From the NCBI GenBank assembly GCA_014338405.1, contig JTDE01021153.1, positions 105,201 to 169,200 on the forward strand: 64,000 nucleotides of DNA. The letters are read 5' to 3'. Positions 37,481 to 47,862 of this stretch are shown here, one piece after another; position 1 is the stretch's first letter, and each line of letters begins with the position of its first letter. Origin of the DNA: Paragonimus skrjabini miyazakii (Eukaryota; Platyhelminthes; Trematoda; Plagiorchiida; Troglotrematidae). A program made the translations under genes and the position numbers. The notes under the pieces are model-generated. The model searched no databases. It saw only the letters and a program-made list of their open reading frames with translations, and was not told the origin of the DNA.

Positions 37481-39640
37481 TTCACTGTAAGTGGGAGGCT
37501 GGACAACTTTGTCGTGCCCCATGTGAGATGCTAAAGTTCAGTAATACGCTGCCGTAAGCCATAACTCTACACGAGGTCTGACAGCAAATTGATGTCAGCG
37601 TGTTTACATGGTTCTTAAGCACACCCCTCCTCAACACACTCTCAGAGGGCAGCTCTGTCAATCGAAGTGAACACCTCTCTGACGCCCGAGAAGACATCAA
37701 TTGTTGACCTTCTATATTAACGGTGGAGTGCAAGCATCTTGTGAAGTGTGAGTATGTAATCAATGCAGCCACAACATGAGCGAAACTTAACTTTCTCCTC
37801 ATGGACATGTATTCCGCGCGTTTCGCTTAGCCTATGAAGTATAGAGGGCGAGCAACGTTGATGCAATAGGACTCAGACTAATCCTCCTGTGATGTGTACA
37901 AGAAGTGCGTTAGCCATTTTGGAAAACGAGGGAAATTTTACCCAAAACCCCGTCATTTAGGACAAACTCAGTGACCTACAGTTTCTGAGGCAGACCCGTC
38001 ACCTCCATAACTAAGACAGGATCCCCATCTGCGATAAGAACGGGAGGGAGTTCGTCTGAGGTAGGTGCCTTGTGTCGTTTCAGAAACTTGATCTCAAGAG
38101 AGACTTCTGCTTCCGGCGGCCGAGAAACAGGTCAATGAACACAGACAGAGCCTGAAGGTGTAGCTGATAGCGCTAGTGATCAGTTGAACGGCTGTTGGAA
38201 GTGCCCAGACCAGCGTTCTACCCGTCGTTGCAGGTTATGAATAGGCTCACCATTGACTTCGCAGATTATCTTGCTCAAACCTAGCTTCCTGCTACCGGTT
38301 GCCCGGTTGGAAGGGAAAATCTTGTGACAGTTCCGTGTAGCAGCGGCTTGCTCCATCTCGATAACGTGCTGTGTACACCAGGCATCGCGATACTCAGAGT
38401 GTCCAGAGCCCAGAGCATTAGGCGAGTGGTCTTGTGGACCAAGTCATAATCACTGAGTGGAATATTCCGGCGAACGTCGAAAAATTCTAGTGATTGCACA
38501 GACCCAGCGGCTGGCAGTTGAAGTTACAGCAGTACCACACGAGGAAGTAGAGCGCCTATGCATTGCATCCCATGTATGTGCTCCATGTGCTTCAATAGCA
38601 TCTAGTGGGTGGGGAATTGGACCAGAGGCATAAAGCGCCTGTGGCCCTGCTAGTTTAGATACGTCAGTCGATTGACGGTGGAGTGGCCCCCCACCAAAAC
38701 GCAGTGGGAACTTGGCACATAACAATACACGATCGGAATCCACGCTGGCGCCAAAGATGGGCTCGCAATCTTGGAAACAGCCACGTCACTAATAGTTGAC
38801 GGTCATGTGGTCAACCTATGTCAACGACTGACTCGGTGATGAAGTGGCAGCTAGAACGTTGAAAATTAGTACATGTCAGAAGCAGACCATTAACAGCACA
38901 GAGCTTCGACAAACATTCACCATTGTCTGTTCGACGAGCCCCTAAGTCCGGCTCGTTAACAGTTACCGAATCTACTTGAACGTTCAAGTCTCCAGGTCAT
39001 ACTAAAAGTCCGCCCGTCACGTGATGTGCAGGAAGGTTGGTGAACTGGTGATGGAAAACATACTCGACTGGGGCTGGACTAGTCTGCGGGGGTGGGTGGT
39101 ATAATAACCAACAGACAGTGTTTGTGATGGGTGCCTTTCGAAACTCCAACCGTACCATCGAGTCTGACAGCGTAGAGACGACTGCCAAAGGGGAGTCCAG
39201 TTAAGTAGCGACTTAGGGCAATTCCAACACCGGCTTGGTCGCAGGGTCTCTAGATAAAACATTGTACCCACACAGTGAAGCGGCTGACGGAGATTGTAGA
39301 TGTAACACTGCGCTAGAATCATGAAGGTGTGTTTCAGCAAAATAACGGATATCGATGGCGTGCATCTTCACAGTACCTGCAAGAGCTGCCTGCTGACCTA
39401 TTTGTGTAAGTGTTTGAACACTAAATGTAGCAAACTTAAATAGTGTTCGGGGGACGAGTAGGAGTTTGAGTTATTCAGGCAACGAAACATGGGTGTTTGG
39501 CACACTACCGTTCTGACTATTACTTCCGTCGCGAGCAGCAACTGGGAAAAGTCACCAGTGTGCCTTTGAAAACGAGAATGAAGGGTCACCAAGTGAAGAG
39601 TTACTTAATAAAAAAGAGGAAAACGAGACAAATTGGTTTG
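37480..39640 (-). pseudogene. Decayed LINE with endonuclease and reverse transcriptase, minus strand, in intron 4
   Basis: Reading the minus strand from 39.6 kb: an AP-endonuclease-type domain with PGDLNVQVDSV at about 38990-38960 (the D-x-N motif) and RTDNGECLSKLC. A linker follows with LLCAKFPLRFGGG at about 38710, then NFSISHGARQSCP (a mutated RT motif B) and FAHVVAALITYSHFTRCLHS at 37.8-37.5 kb. The order EN, linker, RT is that of an RTE-like LINE. Many stops and frameshifts. The 3' end is missing. Confidence 0.75.
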
Positions 39641-40560
39641 ATGTGGTAAAATGTCACATGGGAACAAAGCCGGCTGCCGACACCTCAGTCACAGAGTTGT
39701 GGCGGAAAGGTATAACAAAACTCATAATTACAACACGTTTAAGTGCATGACTGTGAGAGCAGAATACTACTCGATTTCCCAGGTCGAAGGAAGGGGCTGG
39801 CTTGAAGGACCTCAGCCACAGCCTTTGTTTCAAGGGAAACTTAACACGCAAGGTAGCGGGGGGAAGCATGGAGTTCGCAGTCCATTGAGGGTCGGCAACC
39901 GGTAGCGGTTCGGTTCACACGCCTTCCGGATGGAGTCCTTCTATCCAGGATGCGCAATGTACCCTGCAAAAGAGTGTGACAGAAGTAGCGCCGCAGTTCA
40001 AGGAATCACCAAGGAAAGCGGATCTGATGTGGTAAATATGTCCAGCCAAGGAGTCCAAAACCGACAAGGCTGTTGAAACGCATGCCTCCTGTTGCCGAGG
40101 GCTCTTGATCAAACTGGTTCTTACGTTCTCTGAATGAGGTCCATTCACTCAAAGTAAACGGCACACCTTGAGTGTCCGTTGGAGCCGGTGATCCCCGAGG
40201 CGATTCGTACACATTCCTCTGGGATTGCTAATGGTTGGCGGAGTCTAGAAATGTCAGTACGCCATACGGGCAGCATGCCAGACGAATGGCATGCTATCCG
40301 AGAGCCAACGTGCTTCCGTTGGGCAGCTGAAACCCTTTTGTGCCAGTAACGTACGCCATGTCGTAGTACCGTCAAAGAACTTAGGTGGCACTCCATAGGA
40401 GACCTGGCTGACTACTATGAATCCACCACGCTCTGACAGTACTACCGCAAACTGTCCGCGACTGCTTATTCGCTGGGAGAACCTCGCTTATTTTGCAGTC
40501 AGCCTCCAAGTGGAAGGTCGTCCCTCAATTCGCAGACTGGCGACGTGCCCGGTAGCGTTG
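39641..40560 (-). other. Probable 5' region of the decayed LINE
   Basis: GC-richer than the rest of the intron, with several overlapping minus-strand frames rich in Arg, Ser and Pro but no domain I recognise. Its place directly upstream of the endonuclease suggests the LINE 5' UTR or an ORF1 remnant. Confidence 0.35.
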
Positions 40561-40925
40561 AGCTAGTCCACCCGTTTACCCGGGTAACTGGACTGGGTTG
40601 GATATCCCTGTTATACTGGGTGACTATATTAGCGTATGTCAAATGACCAGGAGAACCGGCAAGCTGGTAGCAACTTTCGAATGTACACATCAAAACATAG
40701 GACAGTCAATGTTTAACGTAATCCCGTATCACAGTCGCTATGCAACCGGACGTATGAAGCGCAAAAAGGCGGACAAAGAAGAATCGAAGCTTAACGCAGT
40801 TACTTAGAGCAAAGCGGTTAACAATAGATCCAAAGTTATCTCTACAATGGTCAGAATTCATGAGAGTCAGGCATTTACAATGTCAGGCATTTACAATGCA
40901 TTCCGAAGCCAAGAGGAAAGCCAAC

Positions 40926-41427
40926 ATAACGATGTGTTACTAATGAGTAGTGTGGCAGATTTATGAATTTAGATGAGACCAAACTGTGAAAAGTCAGGGC
41001 TTCGGCTGGATTCGAACCAGCGACAGAAACACCATGCCTAAACGCGGCAAGTGCTCTACCAGCTGAGCTACGAAGCCACGCCAGGAGCTCGGAAATTTCA
41101 CATTTGGACTCGGTTACCCACCCGTCCCACTGTCTCATATGGAATCCACCAAATGATCCAGGGGATCGACTGCCCCGGCAGGATTTCTCAAACAGTTCAC
41201 GCTGGAATCCACCAACGCCACTGTTGAGCATAGAAATTGTATTACTAGTGAGTAGTGTGGCAGAGTTATGAATTTAGATGAGACCCAACTGTGAAAAGCC
41301 AGGGCTTCGGCTGGATTCGAACCAGCGACAGAAAACCCATGCTTAGGCATGGTGTTTCTGTCGCTGGTTCGAATCCAGCCGAAGCCCTGATTTTTCACAG
41401 TTGGGTCTCATCTAAATAACGATGTGT
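40926..41427 (-). mobile_element. Composite tRNA-like SINE: one full copy, a second partial copy and an inverted third part
   Basis: Copy 1 (about 40938-41226, minus) has a tRNA-like part with a perfect-consensus box A (TAGCTCAGCTGG, complement of 41059-41070) and box B (GGTTCGAATCC, complement of 41008-41018) and the acceptor-like pair GGCTTCG/CGAAGCC. Copy 2 starts again at about 41237 (GAGTAGTGTGGCAGAGTTATG) and ends in a near-perfect palindrome. The whole is flanked by the 12-base direct repeat ATAACGATGTGT at 40926-40937 and 41416-41427, which could be one target-site duplication. Not a functional tRNA: the anticodon arm is irregular and extra bases separate it from the T arm. Confidence 0.8.
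41272..41417. repeat. Near-perfect palindrome of SINE 3' ends (arms about 71 bases, 4-base loop)
   Basis: Left arm 41272-41342 is the reverse complement of right arm 41347-41417 apart from about four differences (for example GAAAAGCC against GAAAAATC). Each arm holds box B, the CGAAGCC end and the tail GTCTCATCTAAAT. Centre: CCATGC-TTAG-GCATGG. Confidence 0.93.
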
Positions 41428-42092
41428 GTCTGGCCTCCACTGTATCGAGTATATGACAAAGTTCGAACGTTGACTTGGTCACCTCGACCTCCAGATCATA
41501 CACACAATGAGCAAATTTAGGATCGGTTAGGTCACACCGTTAATGAAGACCGAAATACACAAACCTGTCACAATTGGAACATATACTTACTAAATAAGAA
41601 AAACACATTAATGGGTGCAAACGTCATCGAGAAAAGTGAACGGCGACAATTTATAACAATGATAGTAACGTTTACAGTGTACTATTCAACACTGTAACCC
41701 GAGGACTTCTTTATGTATCGACAAAAAGTTGTACACGGTTTCTATAGAATATTCTGGAGGGAAAAACAAACAAACAAACTGGTTCAACAAACAATCCTAC
41801 GAAATGAAAGAATAAAGATGGAGACGTATGTAACAGGACCGGAGTGGGGTTCATTGGTCAACTAGGAGTCACTGAAATTCAACTCTAACAAGTAACTTGA
41901 TTACTTAGCATGCAGTAGTAGCGTTTTGTCTAAATATGCAGTTCGAATTATCCTGATTGAAACACAATTCTGTACACTATGAACAGCCTATCGAATTCAC
42001 AGAGGTCCGAAAAAAAGCCATATGCGATGTGTTTAAAATAGAATTTACAGACATACCAAAGGCATATCCGAAAAGCGATCAGACAGGCTTAC

Positions 42093-42428
42093 GTTTTGCT
42101 TCCGCTTCCAACAGATCAACTACTTGCCGACAGCCGGGATATGGTAGGTGATCACGTGCACGATCGATCGGTCGTAAACCGCGATCATCACGCTTGTTCG
42201 GATCAGCACCTTGAGTCAATAGAGTGCGACAAACCTCGACGCGACCGAATGTGGCCGCATAGTCCAACGGGCTGCGAACGCCCTGATTCACATTCGCACC
42301 GTGTGAGCACAACAGTTCCACCATGGCCGGCGTTCCAAAAGACGCGGCCCAATTCAAAAGCGTCTGACCCAAATGATCGGTATAGTTCGGGTTGATAGAC
42401 CCGGAGGCGAGACCGGTTCGCAGAAACT
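42093..42428 (-). CDS. HECTD1: HECTD1 orthologue, coding exon 4 (ankyrin repeats)
   Basis: Residues about 444-555. This is the best conserved part: DHLGQTLLNWAASFGT, MVELLCSHGANVNQG, PLDYAATFGRVEVCR, LLTQGADPNKRDDRG and PIDRARD. It reads as about three ankyrin repeats with the usual TLLNWA and G-T-LH-A signatures, and follows HECTD1 almost residue by residue (VGQTLLNWASAFGT in the family). Ankyrin repeats bind other proteins, so this is the probable substrate or cofactor contact. The acceptor is TTTTTTGTGCAG and the donor GTAAGC; both phases are 1. It is followed by a 5.6-kb intron. Confidence 0.96.
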
Positions 42429-42644
42429 CTGCACAAAAAAGCAAGATTACGAAAGACGATCATTGAGGTGACCTAAAACTACTTCATATAGTGTCAGGCA
42501 GGGGAGCTCATGGTGAATTTCATGATCACCAATCTTCATTTTCATCATTCATGTACAGACGGGCTTCGATGATAATCAAACAGACACTCACTAATCTAAA
42601 CACTTCTAGAGGTTAAGTAGGTGTGCTGAGGAACCTGCTGGTCA

Positions 42645-42960
42645 ACATCTAAATAATTTCTAAACAGAACACATTATGAACAGAACGGTTGGCAAACGGG
42701 GCTGGATAGATACAAACGACCGTTTCTAGCAAATCATAAGAATTGTGGATTATAACTCTGAACGCACAAGCTGGATCGATAACGCGACCGGTGGTCAAAT
42801 TGTGTCCAGATACAGCGGACACTGGTTTTTCACGTGTTTCAGCGACAATATCGTCCTGTGGTAAAACAAGTTCCTGTATCCACTTGGGCAAACATTCATT
42901 CATTTTGAACATCAAACAACCTTCGCTTCTGTCTATAGATACTCTCGAGGATCACAACGT
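42645..42960 (-). repeat. Unnamed interspersed repeat, copy 3
   Basis: Frame reads MNECLPKWIQELVLPQDDIV then AETREKPVSAVSGHNLTTGR and VIDPACAF. It is the best preserved of three copies (others at 23.2 and 28.5 kb) and looks like a piece of a retroelement polyprotein. I cannot assign a domain. Confidence 0.55.
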
Positions 42961-43291
42961 AATATGACTCCGGTTAACCGTTTCGATTTAGGGTATGGGC
43001 AGTTCCTAGATCCGAGTGAACGTCATTTGGTACTGACGTAACGAAGTAAAATGTCCGTTTTGTGTTGACCATTTTATTCGAAATTCTTAAGGGGACAGAC
43101 CGTTTTATGTTACATTTTGTTCATGCGCTACGTTAATGGCTGACTAAAGTTGAAGGCAAACGATTGAAGGAAACACGGAATAGTACTCACCATAAACGGT
43201 TAGCGTTGTTGATCTTGTGCAAACAATAGCAGTTACTAACAAGCAGCACAACATTTTCAGCCGGGGTAACTCATGATACCATCAAGACTGG

Positions 43292-43391
43292 NNNNNNNNN
43301 NNNNNNNNNNNNNNNNNNNNNNNNNNNNNNNNNNNNNNNNNNNNNNNNNNNNNNNNNNNNNNNNNNNNNNNNNNNNNNNNNNNNNNNNNNN
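43292..43391. other. Assembly gap (100 N)
   Basis: Exactly 100 N. A round 100 is usually a gap of unknown length. It cuts off the 5' half of the ribozyme SINE that follows. Confidence 0.98.
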
Positions 43392-43625
43392 TGATAATTC
43401 GGTCGTGCCTAAAGGGAGGTCAATGGCGCAGAGGTAAACACGGTTGCCTCATGAACAACATGTCCGTGGTCCAAGTCCCGGCGGTGGCGATGATATGCAC
43501 TACTGACGAGCTCTAATGAGAGCGAAACTCGAGTCTAGTGCTTGTTTTCGAAAGGGGCCGACTGGAAAGTCTAGGCGGATGCGACAGCTGCGATCAATTG
43601 TGGGTGATGTTCAACTTGAAAATTA
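43392..43625 (+). mobile_element. Hammerhead-bearing SINE (SM-alpha-like), best copy, 5' half lost in the gap
   Basis: Starts inside the element (TGATAATTCGGTCGTGCC). Visible parts: box A-like TGGCGCAGAGG (43424-43434, fits TRGCNNAGNGG), box B-like GGTCCAAGTCC (43468-43478, two differences from consensus), the hammerhead at 43497-43541 and an 85-base tail (CGAAAGGGG, GCTGCGATCAATTG, GTTCAACTTGAAAATTAACC). The internal Pol III promoter plus hammerhead layout is that of the schistosome SM-alpha elements. Antisense to HECTD1, in intron 3. Confidence 0.82.
43497..43541 (+). ncRNA. Type I hammerhead ribozyme with all core bases present
   Basis: Stem I: GCACUA (43497-43502) with UAGUGC (43536-43541), six perfect pairs. 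Core CUGACGA at 43503-43509. Stem II: GCUCU (43510-43514) with AGAGC (43519-43523) around loop AAUG, five perfect pairs. Core GAA at 43524-43526. Stem III is only A-C with G-U (43527-43528 with 43533-43534) around loop UCGA. The predicted cleavage site is after C43535 (triplet GUC). Such a tiny stem III is known for hammerheads in animal retroelements, which are thought to cleave best as dimeric transcripts. Not tested. Confidence 0.9.
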
Positions 43626-43689
43626 ACCAAATCCCCGACTACTCATCAGTAATATATGTTTATTCAGGATGAAACCCAGTTTGTTACCA

Positions 43690-44040
43690 AAAATATAGTT
43701 CTCACGGACTGGAGAGTTGACGAAATATAAAGTAGGCCAGAACTTTAATAGCTACTGTCGATGATTTTCATAAGAACTCCGGACTACTTTTTCGAGTATG
43801 GGAATTACTATCGAATGACTACAATAGACTTGCAGGTTCTCGATCGTTCACACAAGTTGTAACAACTCAGTCAAGATCTCCAACAACGCCTCATCGCCTT
43901 CTTACAGAGGTGCCCATATGAAATCATCTGGATCAGCAGTCCTATTACGTTTGAGAGCCGAAATGGGTAGATCTAAATCTACTGACCAGCCCACCACAAC
44001 GAAAGCGCACGACGATTATGCAGCAGAAGTGTTCTGTCCA
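43690..44040 (-). pseudogene. RTE-like LINE fragment
   Basis: Shares with 54470-54800 the blocks CTACT-TCGA, ACTATCGA, TCAGTCAAGATCTCCAA, AACGC-TCAT and AGATCTAAATCTACTGACCAG. Old copy on the minus strand, in HECTD1 intron 3. Confidence 0.6.
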
Positions 44041-44171
44041 GCGCTCTGGACTTGATATGGATTAGTGTGCCATCTGCCTCACTGATATCACCACATGCTT
44101 TAAATCGGAAAGTGTCCGGGAAAATGTCAGGTCCCCGAAAACATTGTGTGACCACAAAGGACATAGTTCAC

Positions 44172-44596
44172 TTGTGAGTGACCTTCACCTTTGCCATGGT
44201 CGTGCGGGGCTCCGGTCTTCACAATCGACCTACGCCCTCGTGACAACTGTTGTTGTCATCCCGACTACACACCTAGACTGTGCTGTCTAGACTTTTGTCT
44301 GGTCTATTCCCTTTGACCTTGCTTGTTGCTAGTCCCAAACCCTATAAATACGAACGGGTTTGTGACCATGTTGTCTTCAGATTGAGTGGCATAAAGTAGC
44401 TCTGTCCGGAGGCCAGTCTTTTCTCTATGTTCGTTCGTTAGCCTCAAGTGGTTGGGTTGGCCGGGAAGACACGTATTAATCGTGCATACTTCGTAGTCAG
44501 TCGTTCAGAACCGTTGAACGTCGTTCCGTTATCTACCGTTTCACTAATCGCTATTCTGTTGTCTGTTTACGCGCTCTTATACGCAAGTTACAACAG
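44172..44596 (+). mobile_element. Possible solo LTR
   Basis: Promoter-like segment with TATAAATA at 44343-44350 in CCC-TATAAATA-CGAACGGG, pyrimidine-rich downstream sequence and an end CAAGTTACAACA. It is GC-richer than the surrounding intron. I could not find a target-site duplication or a partner LTR, and the boundaries are approximate. Confidence 0.4.
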
Positions 44597-44614
44597 GTAG
44601 CTAGCATTCCGCAC

Positions 44615-44935
44615 AGCAGAAGCAAACCCTGCACAGAAAAAGGGAAGGAAAAAAGGAGAGCGGGGGTTTAACTACTAAAAATGGTGACGTCTGTGTTCAA
44701 TCATTTAGCATCAAGGTGTCTTGCAGATAAACAACCGAGCAGTAAGTGAAAGTAAGGCGTCGTCCTACAGCTTGTTTGTTTGTTTGCAAGGTGTGGGCAT
44801 CTTGATGTTGAATGTTTGAATATAGGCGCAGCTATTTTTAGCAGTTAGGTCCCTTCCCCTCACCACCTTTTTTCTCTCTTCCTGTAAGGGATTTTCTTTT
44901 TTCACCTTCATGATAAAATGTGGAATAACGAGAAG
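44615..44935. repeat. Inverted pair of LINE 3' ends
   Basis: The left part (about 44620-44765) is a minus-strand LINE 3' UTR (AACTACTAAAAATGG, CATCAAGGTGTCTTGCAG). The right part (about 44775-44935) is the same UTR on the plus strand (TTTGCAAGGTGTGGGCATCTTGATG, TTTTTAGCAGTTAGGTCCC). They meet near 44770, so the DNA could fold back. Confidence 0.75.
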
Positions 44936-45093
44936 ATGGAGGACCAATTGCACCTGGATTCCAGAAAGAGGAGAGTGTGCACCTGAGAACCATAACAAGA
45001 CAATGTTCTGTCTGTCAAGCATAATCATCATTATTGTAATGCATCAGCAGATAAACTGATTACAAAAACAATGGATAGTGATAGTCAGCTTAC

Positions 45094-45651
45094 CCAAATT
45101 TTGACTCTTAATTGCTTCAATAACAGTTCGATGCAAACTGTCCGGATCCGTCGAATTCAGGATGTCAGCAGTAGAAGTGCAGACAGACTCTTCATCAGTC
45201 GAGTGGGCTACAGGAGTTCCCGTAACCGTTTCAAGGTCGATTGCTACAGGTACATCACGACACACAGGGTCTTTAATCACAGCAGCCGGAATGCTACCAG
45301 GTTCGCTGGAAGGCGTCGGTGTATGCGTCTGGTCCGAACTATCCGCGTTCAGCAAAGTCGCGTCTTTTGCGCCCTTGTCTTGTCCTTGATATAAGAGAAC
45401 CAGAAGGATATTGATCAAACGTAAAACGCTGGAAACCACAGTCTCATTATCACTACGTTGGATGACCATAGACAAAGTGGTTGCAAACTGTCCATCACTG
45501 GTTAACAGGGTCTGCGTCAGAGCAGTCGACGTACAACAAAGTGTGATGAGGATGCTGGTAATTGCATGCACAACCGCCGGATAACTTTCTGTCCCAGCTA
45601 CAGCATTTTCACGATTTCCTTGCATGTCGTTCATGCCAGTAACGTCCAAGC
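45094..45651 (-). CDS. HECTD1: HECTD1 orthologue, coding exon 3 (end of the helical repeats and linker to ankyrin repeats)
   Basis: Residues about 258-444. The acceptor is CTTTCACTCAG at 45652; the first two bases complete a codon split with exon 2. The helix VVHAITSILITLCCTSTALT and the strongly conserved segment SVLRLINILLVLLYQGQ match the family (V-TIVSLLSTLC and MRLVDLLLVLLFEG). A low-complexity Ser/Thr/Asp-rich linker follows, then a helix (RTVIEAIKSQNLG) that opens the ankyrin region (family: LIDCIRSKDTDAL). The donor is GTAAGC, phase 1. The linker is much longer than in vertebrate HECTD1 and probably flexible. Confidence 0.92.
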
Positions 45652-46073
45652 CTGAGTGAAAGCAGACCAAGATGAGAAATCATTACAGTACTCTCTAAAA
45701 CGTTAACAATAGCAAGGCTGGTTAAATACCACCTGGAATGAAGCGCGCCTCCATAACCGACCAAATGCAGGCTATAGTTAAACAAATACATCAAGAAAAC
45801 GAGGCAATGGACTGCCGGTATTATGGCACCAAAGAAAGAAAGCATACTCAGTGACATCAGTAAACAGATTTGACGGACAATGCAACGCATAACTTTCAAT
45901 TTTAGCAGGTTAAAAAAAGACAAGGTAATATTTTACAGCTGATATAGTCAGCTGGTCGCGTAAGTGTGGTTTAACTACGTTGCGATTGGCAGTGTGCTAA
46001 TCAGGGCCAAGCAGGAGACAAAGGAAATTAACAGAAGAAGCAAACTAGCTGCAAATATATGCAGTCGACTTAC

Positions 46074-46488
46074 TCGTGAAAGATTCCGAACTAACACCAA
46101 CATCAACCGCATGAGCGCCGATTTCCACGCCGCCAGCAACACGAAGTCGACGTAACAAACAATCGACAATGTGTGGATTGGCCAAAGGACTAGGATCTGC
46201 ACCAGTCTCGGCGAATCGAGAGACAAGATTGGCAAATGCACGCAAAGCTTGGTCAGCAACTCCATGTTCTTTGCAATCCATTAGTGAACTCAGCGAATTA
46301 ATCCAGGACTCTCGTTTTGGGTCTTGTGGGTTAGCTTTGCTAAACAACCGCCGAATAAGTTCCATACCGGCTTGTAACACATCCGCGTGCAAAAGGGCAG
46401 CGTTAGATTGGACAAAACGAAGCACGGCCGTGAGACCACCGTTTGAGTATAGTGTAGCTGTATCGTGACTGCAGAAGATCTTGAGCAA
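46074..46488 (-). CDS. HECTD1: HECTD1 orthologue, coding exon 2 (armadillo/HEAT-like region)
   Basis: Residues about 120-258. It begins LLKIFCSHD after the acceptor TCTCTTCAG and continues the N-terminal helical repeats: YSNGGLTAVLRFVQSN, then ELIRRLF, SLSSLMDCKEHGVADQ and ALRAFANLVSRFAETGADP. These align in order with the HECTD1 family (the GGL-LTF helix, the SLSSLL-HED-QVSDGALR-FASL-DRF helix and the GVDPAPLA turn). The last part (RVAGGVEIGAHAVDVG) matches the AAGG turn that precedes a variable linker. The donor is GTAAGT and the phase at the end is 1. Intron 1 before it is 259 bases and has the non-standard GC donor. Confidence 0.93.
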
Positions 46489-46747
46489 CTGAAGAGATCA
46501 AGAGAACAATGACGCTAACAATGAGAGTATGGGAAGACAAACGTTAGCTAATGTAAACGAACGCAAACGTTTATTCCATCAACAGTAGCAAAGCTTACAA
46601 ATCAGAGTGTGGTAATCAACTTTTTACCCGCTGCAAATAAAGTATAAGGAACCATACATCAGAAATTATAGTTGGCAAAATTTTTCCACTTCAGAAAACC
46701 AGCAACCGTAAACATTGAAAAGGGCATACGCCACAAAAATAACTCGC

Positions 46748-47104
46748 CTTGATTAACTGTTGGCCAAATTCATTGCTTTCAGTAGAGCCCATGTCAACGC
46801 ACTCCAAATGAGATGATAATGCGCTGATCACTGCATCTGACATGTACTTGCACCACTCCAAATGCATATCCAAGTAGTAAGAAAGTGCTCTGGCATTGGC
46901 CTCTAGCACGGCAGGTGAGGCTTGCCCATCCAGAAATATTGCACACAACGCTGGTATGAAACACCGCGGAGGAAACCGCTCGCAAAACACATCCACGTTA
47001 TCAGAAAACAGAATTTCTTCACACAGTTGGTTGAGTGCTGTTAGCTGCAAGTCATTATTCTTGGTCTCCAGCCATTCAAGTACCACGGAGGGATCTGCCT
47101 CCAT
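46748..47104 (-). CDS. HECTD1: HECTD1 orthologue, coding exon 1 (start codon, armadillo/HEAT-like N terminus)
   Basis: Encodes residues 1-119 of a HECTD1-type E3 ubiquitin ligase. The protein starts MEADPSVVLEWLETKNND and continues with a block (LNQLCEEILFSDNVDVF, then FPPRCFIPALCAIFLD) that follows the known HECTD1 N terminus closely: the leucine-rich first helix, the SDNVD motif and PPR-F-PALC-IFLD are all present. The start is the ATG at 47104-47102 in a good context (CCATGG). A splice acceptor (TTTATTTTGCAG) ends at 47107, two bases upstream, so the 5' UTR lies in one or more further exons that I could not place. The exon ends ...QQLIK in phase 0 at a GC donor (AAG/GCGAGT) and joins exon 2 to rebuild the family's helix. 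HECTD1 enzymes ubiquitinate protein targets; substrates here are unknown. The assignment rests on colinear similarity along 15 exons. Confidence 0.93.
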
Positions 47105-47862
47105 GGCTGCAAAATAAATGCAAATAACGTTAATAAAATACAGCAAAGACTAAATACGACATTACATGAATAAATTAACCGCAAAATGTTCCCTGTCCAA
47201 GCTGAAGAATATATATACTCTTCTTTACGGTAAATAATACGCATCACGAATTCGCTCGGTATGCAATTTCTCAACCCCAACAACTGCGAATCGACAAACA
47301 GCAAGTCTTTCAAGCCGCCACAAGCCACTCCATTGAAATAAACAGAAAAACAAGGCGGCGAACAAGATTTGTTTTTTTGTTTGACCATCAGGATAATTAC
47401 GACATAATAACTATGACGACAATAATAAGGGTTAGGAGGGGAAACTAACGAGGTTGCGGAATGCACGTGTGACAACAGGTAAACACTCAATGTTTTAAAC
47501 GGAGAGGTCAAGAGGTTGTGGACCAAGAAAGGTTAAGTGGCCGAAAAGGTCGAGGTTGTGCAACCGGACATTAATAATCTGAACAAAGCATAACATTCGG
47601 AATCACATCATCTTAGATGGATTTCTCGGCATTCAGAAGACGACTTGAATGACGTCTTTTCTGCTAAAATTTATTAGAATCAATCAAATGAGCGACAGTC
47701 ACGTTTGAAATTCTTCTGCATATGCCATTTTCCAATCGTACGCTACGACATTAACATTTACCAAACGACATGAAAAAACAAATGAGTATACACAAAAGCT
47801 GGTGGTGGGATATGGAATTTTGTCTTCGACCAGCAACATGATAACCAGGACTGAACGAATAT

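Noticed and set aside
40997..41080. Functional tRNA gene on the minus strand
   Set aside because: Boxes A and B are perfect and the acceptor stem pairs, but the anticodon loop lacks the usual U33 context and extra bases separate the arms. Copies at 41.3 and 26.3 kb show it is a SINE.
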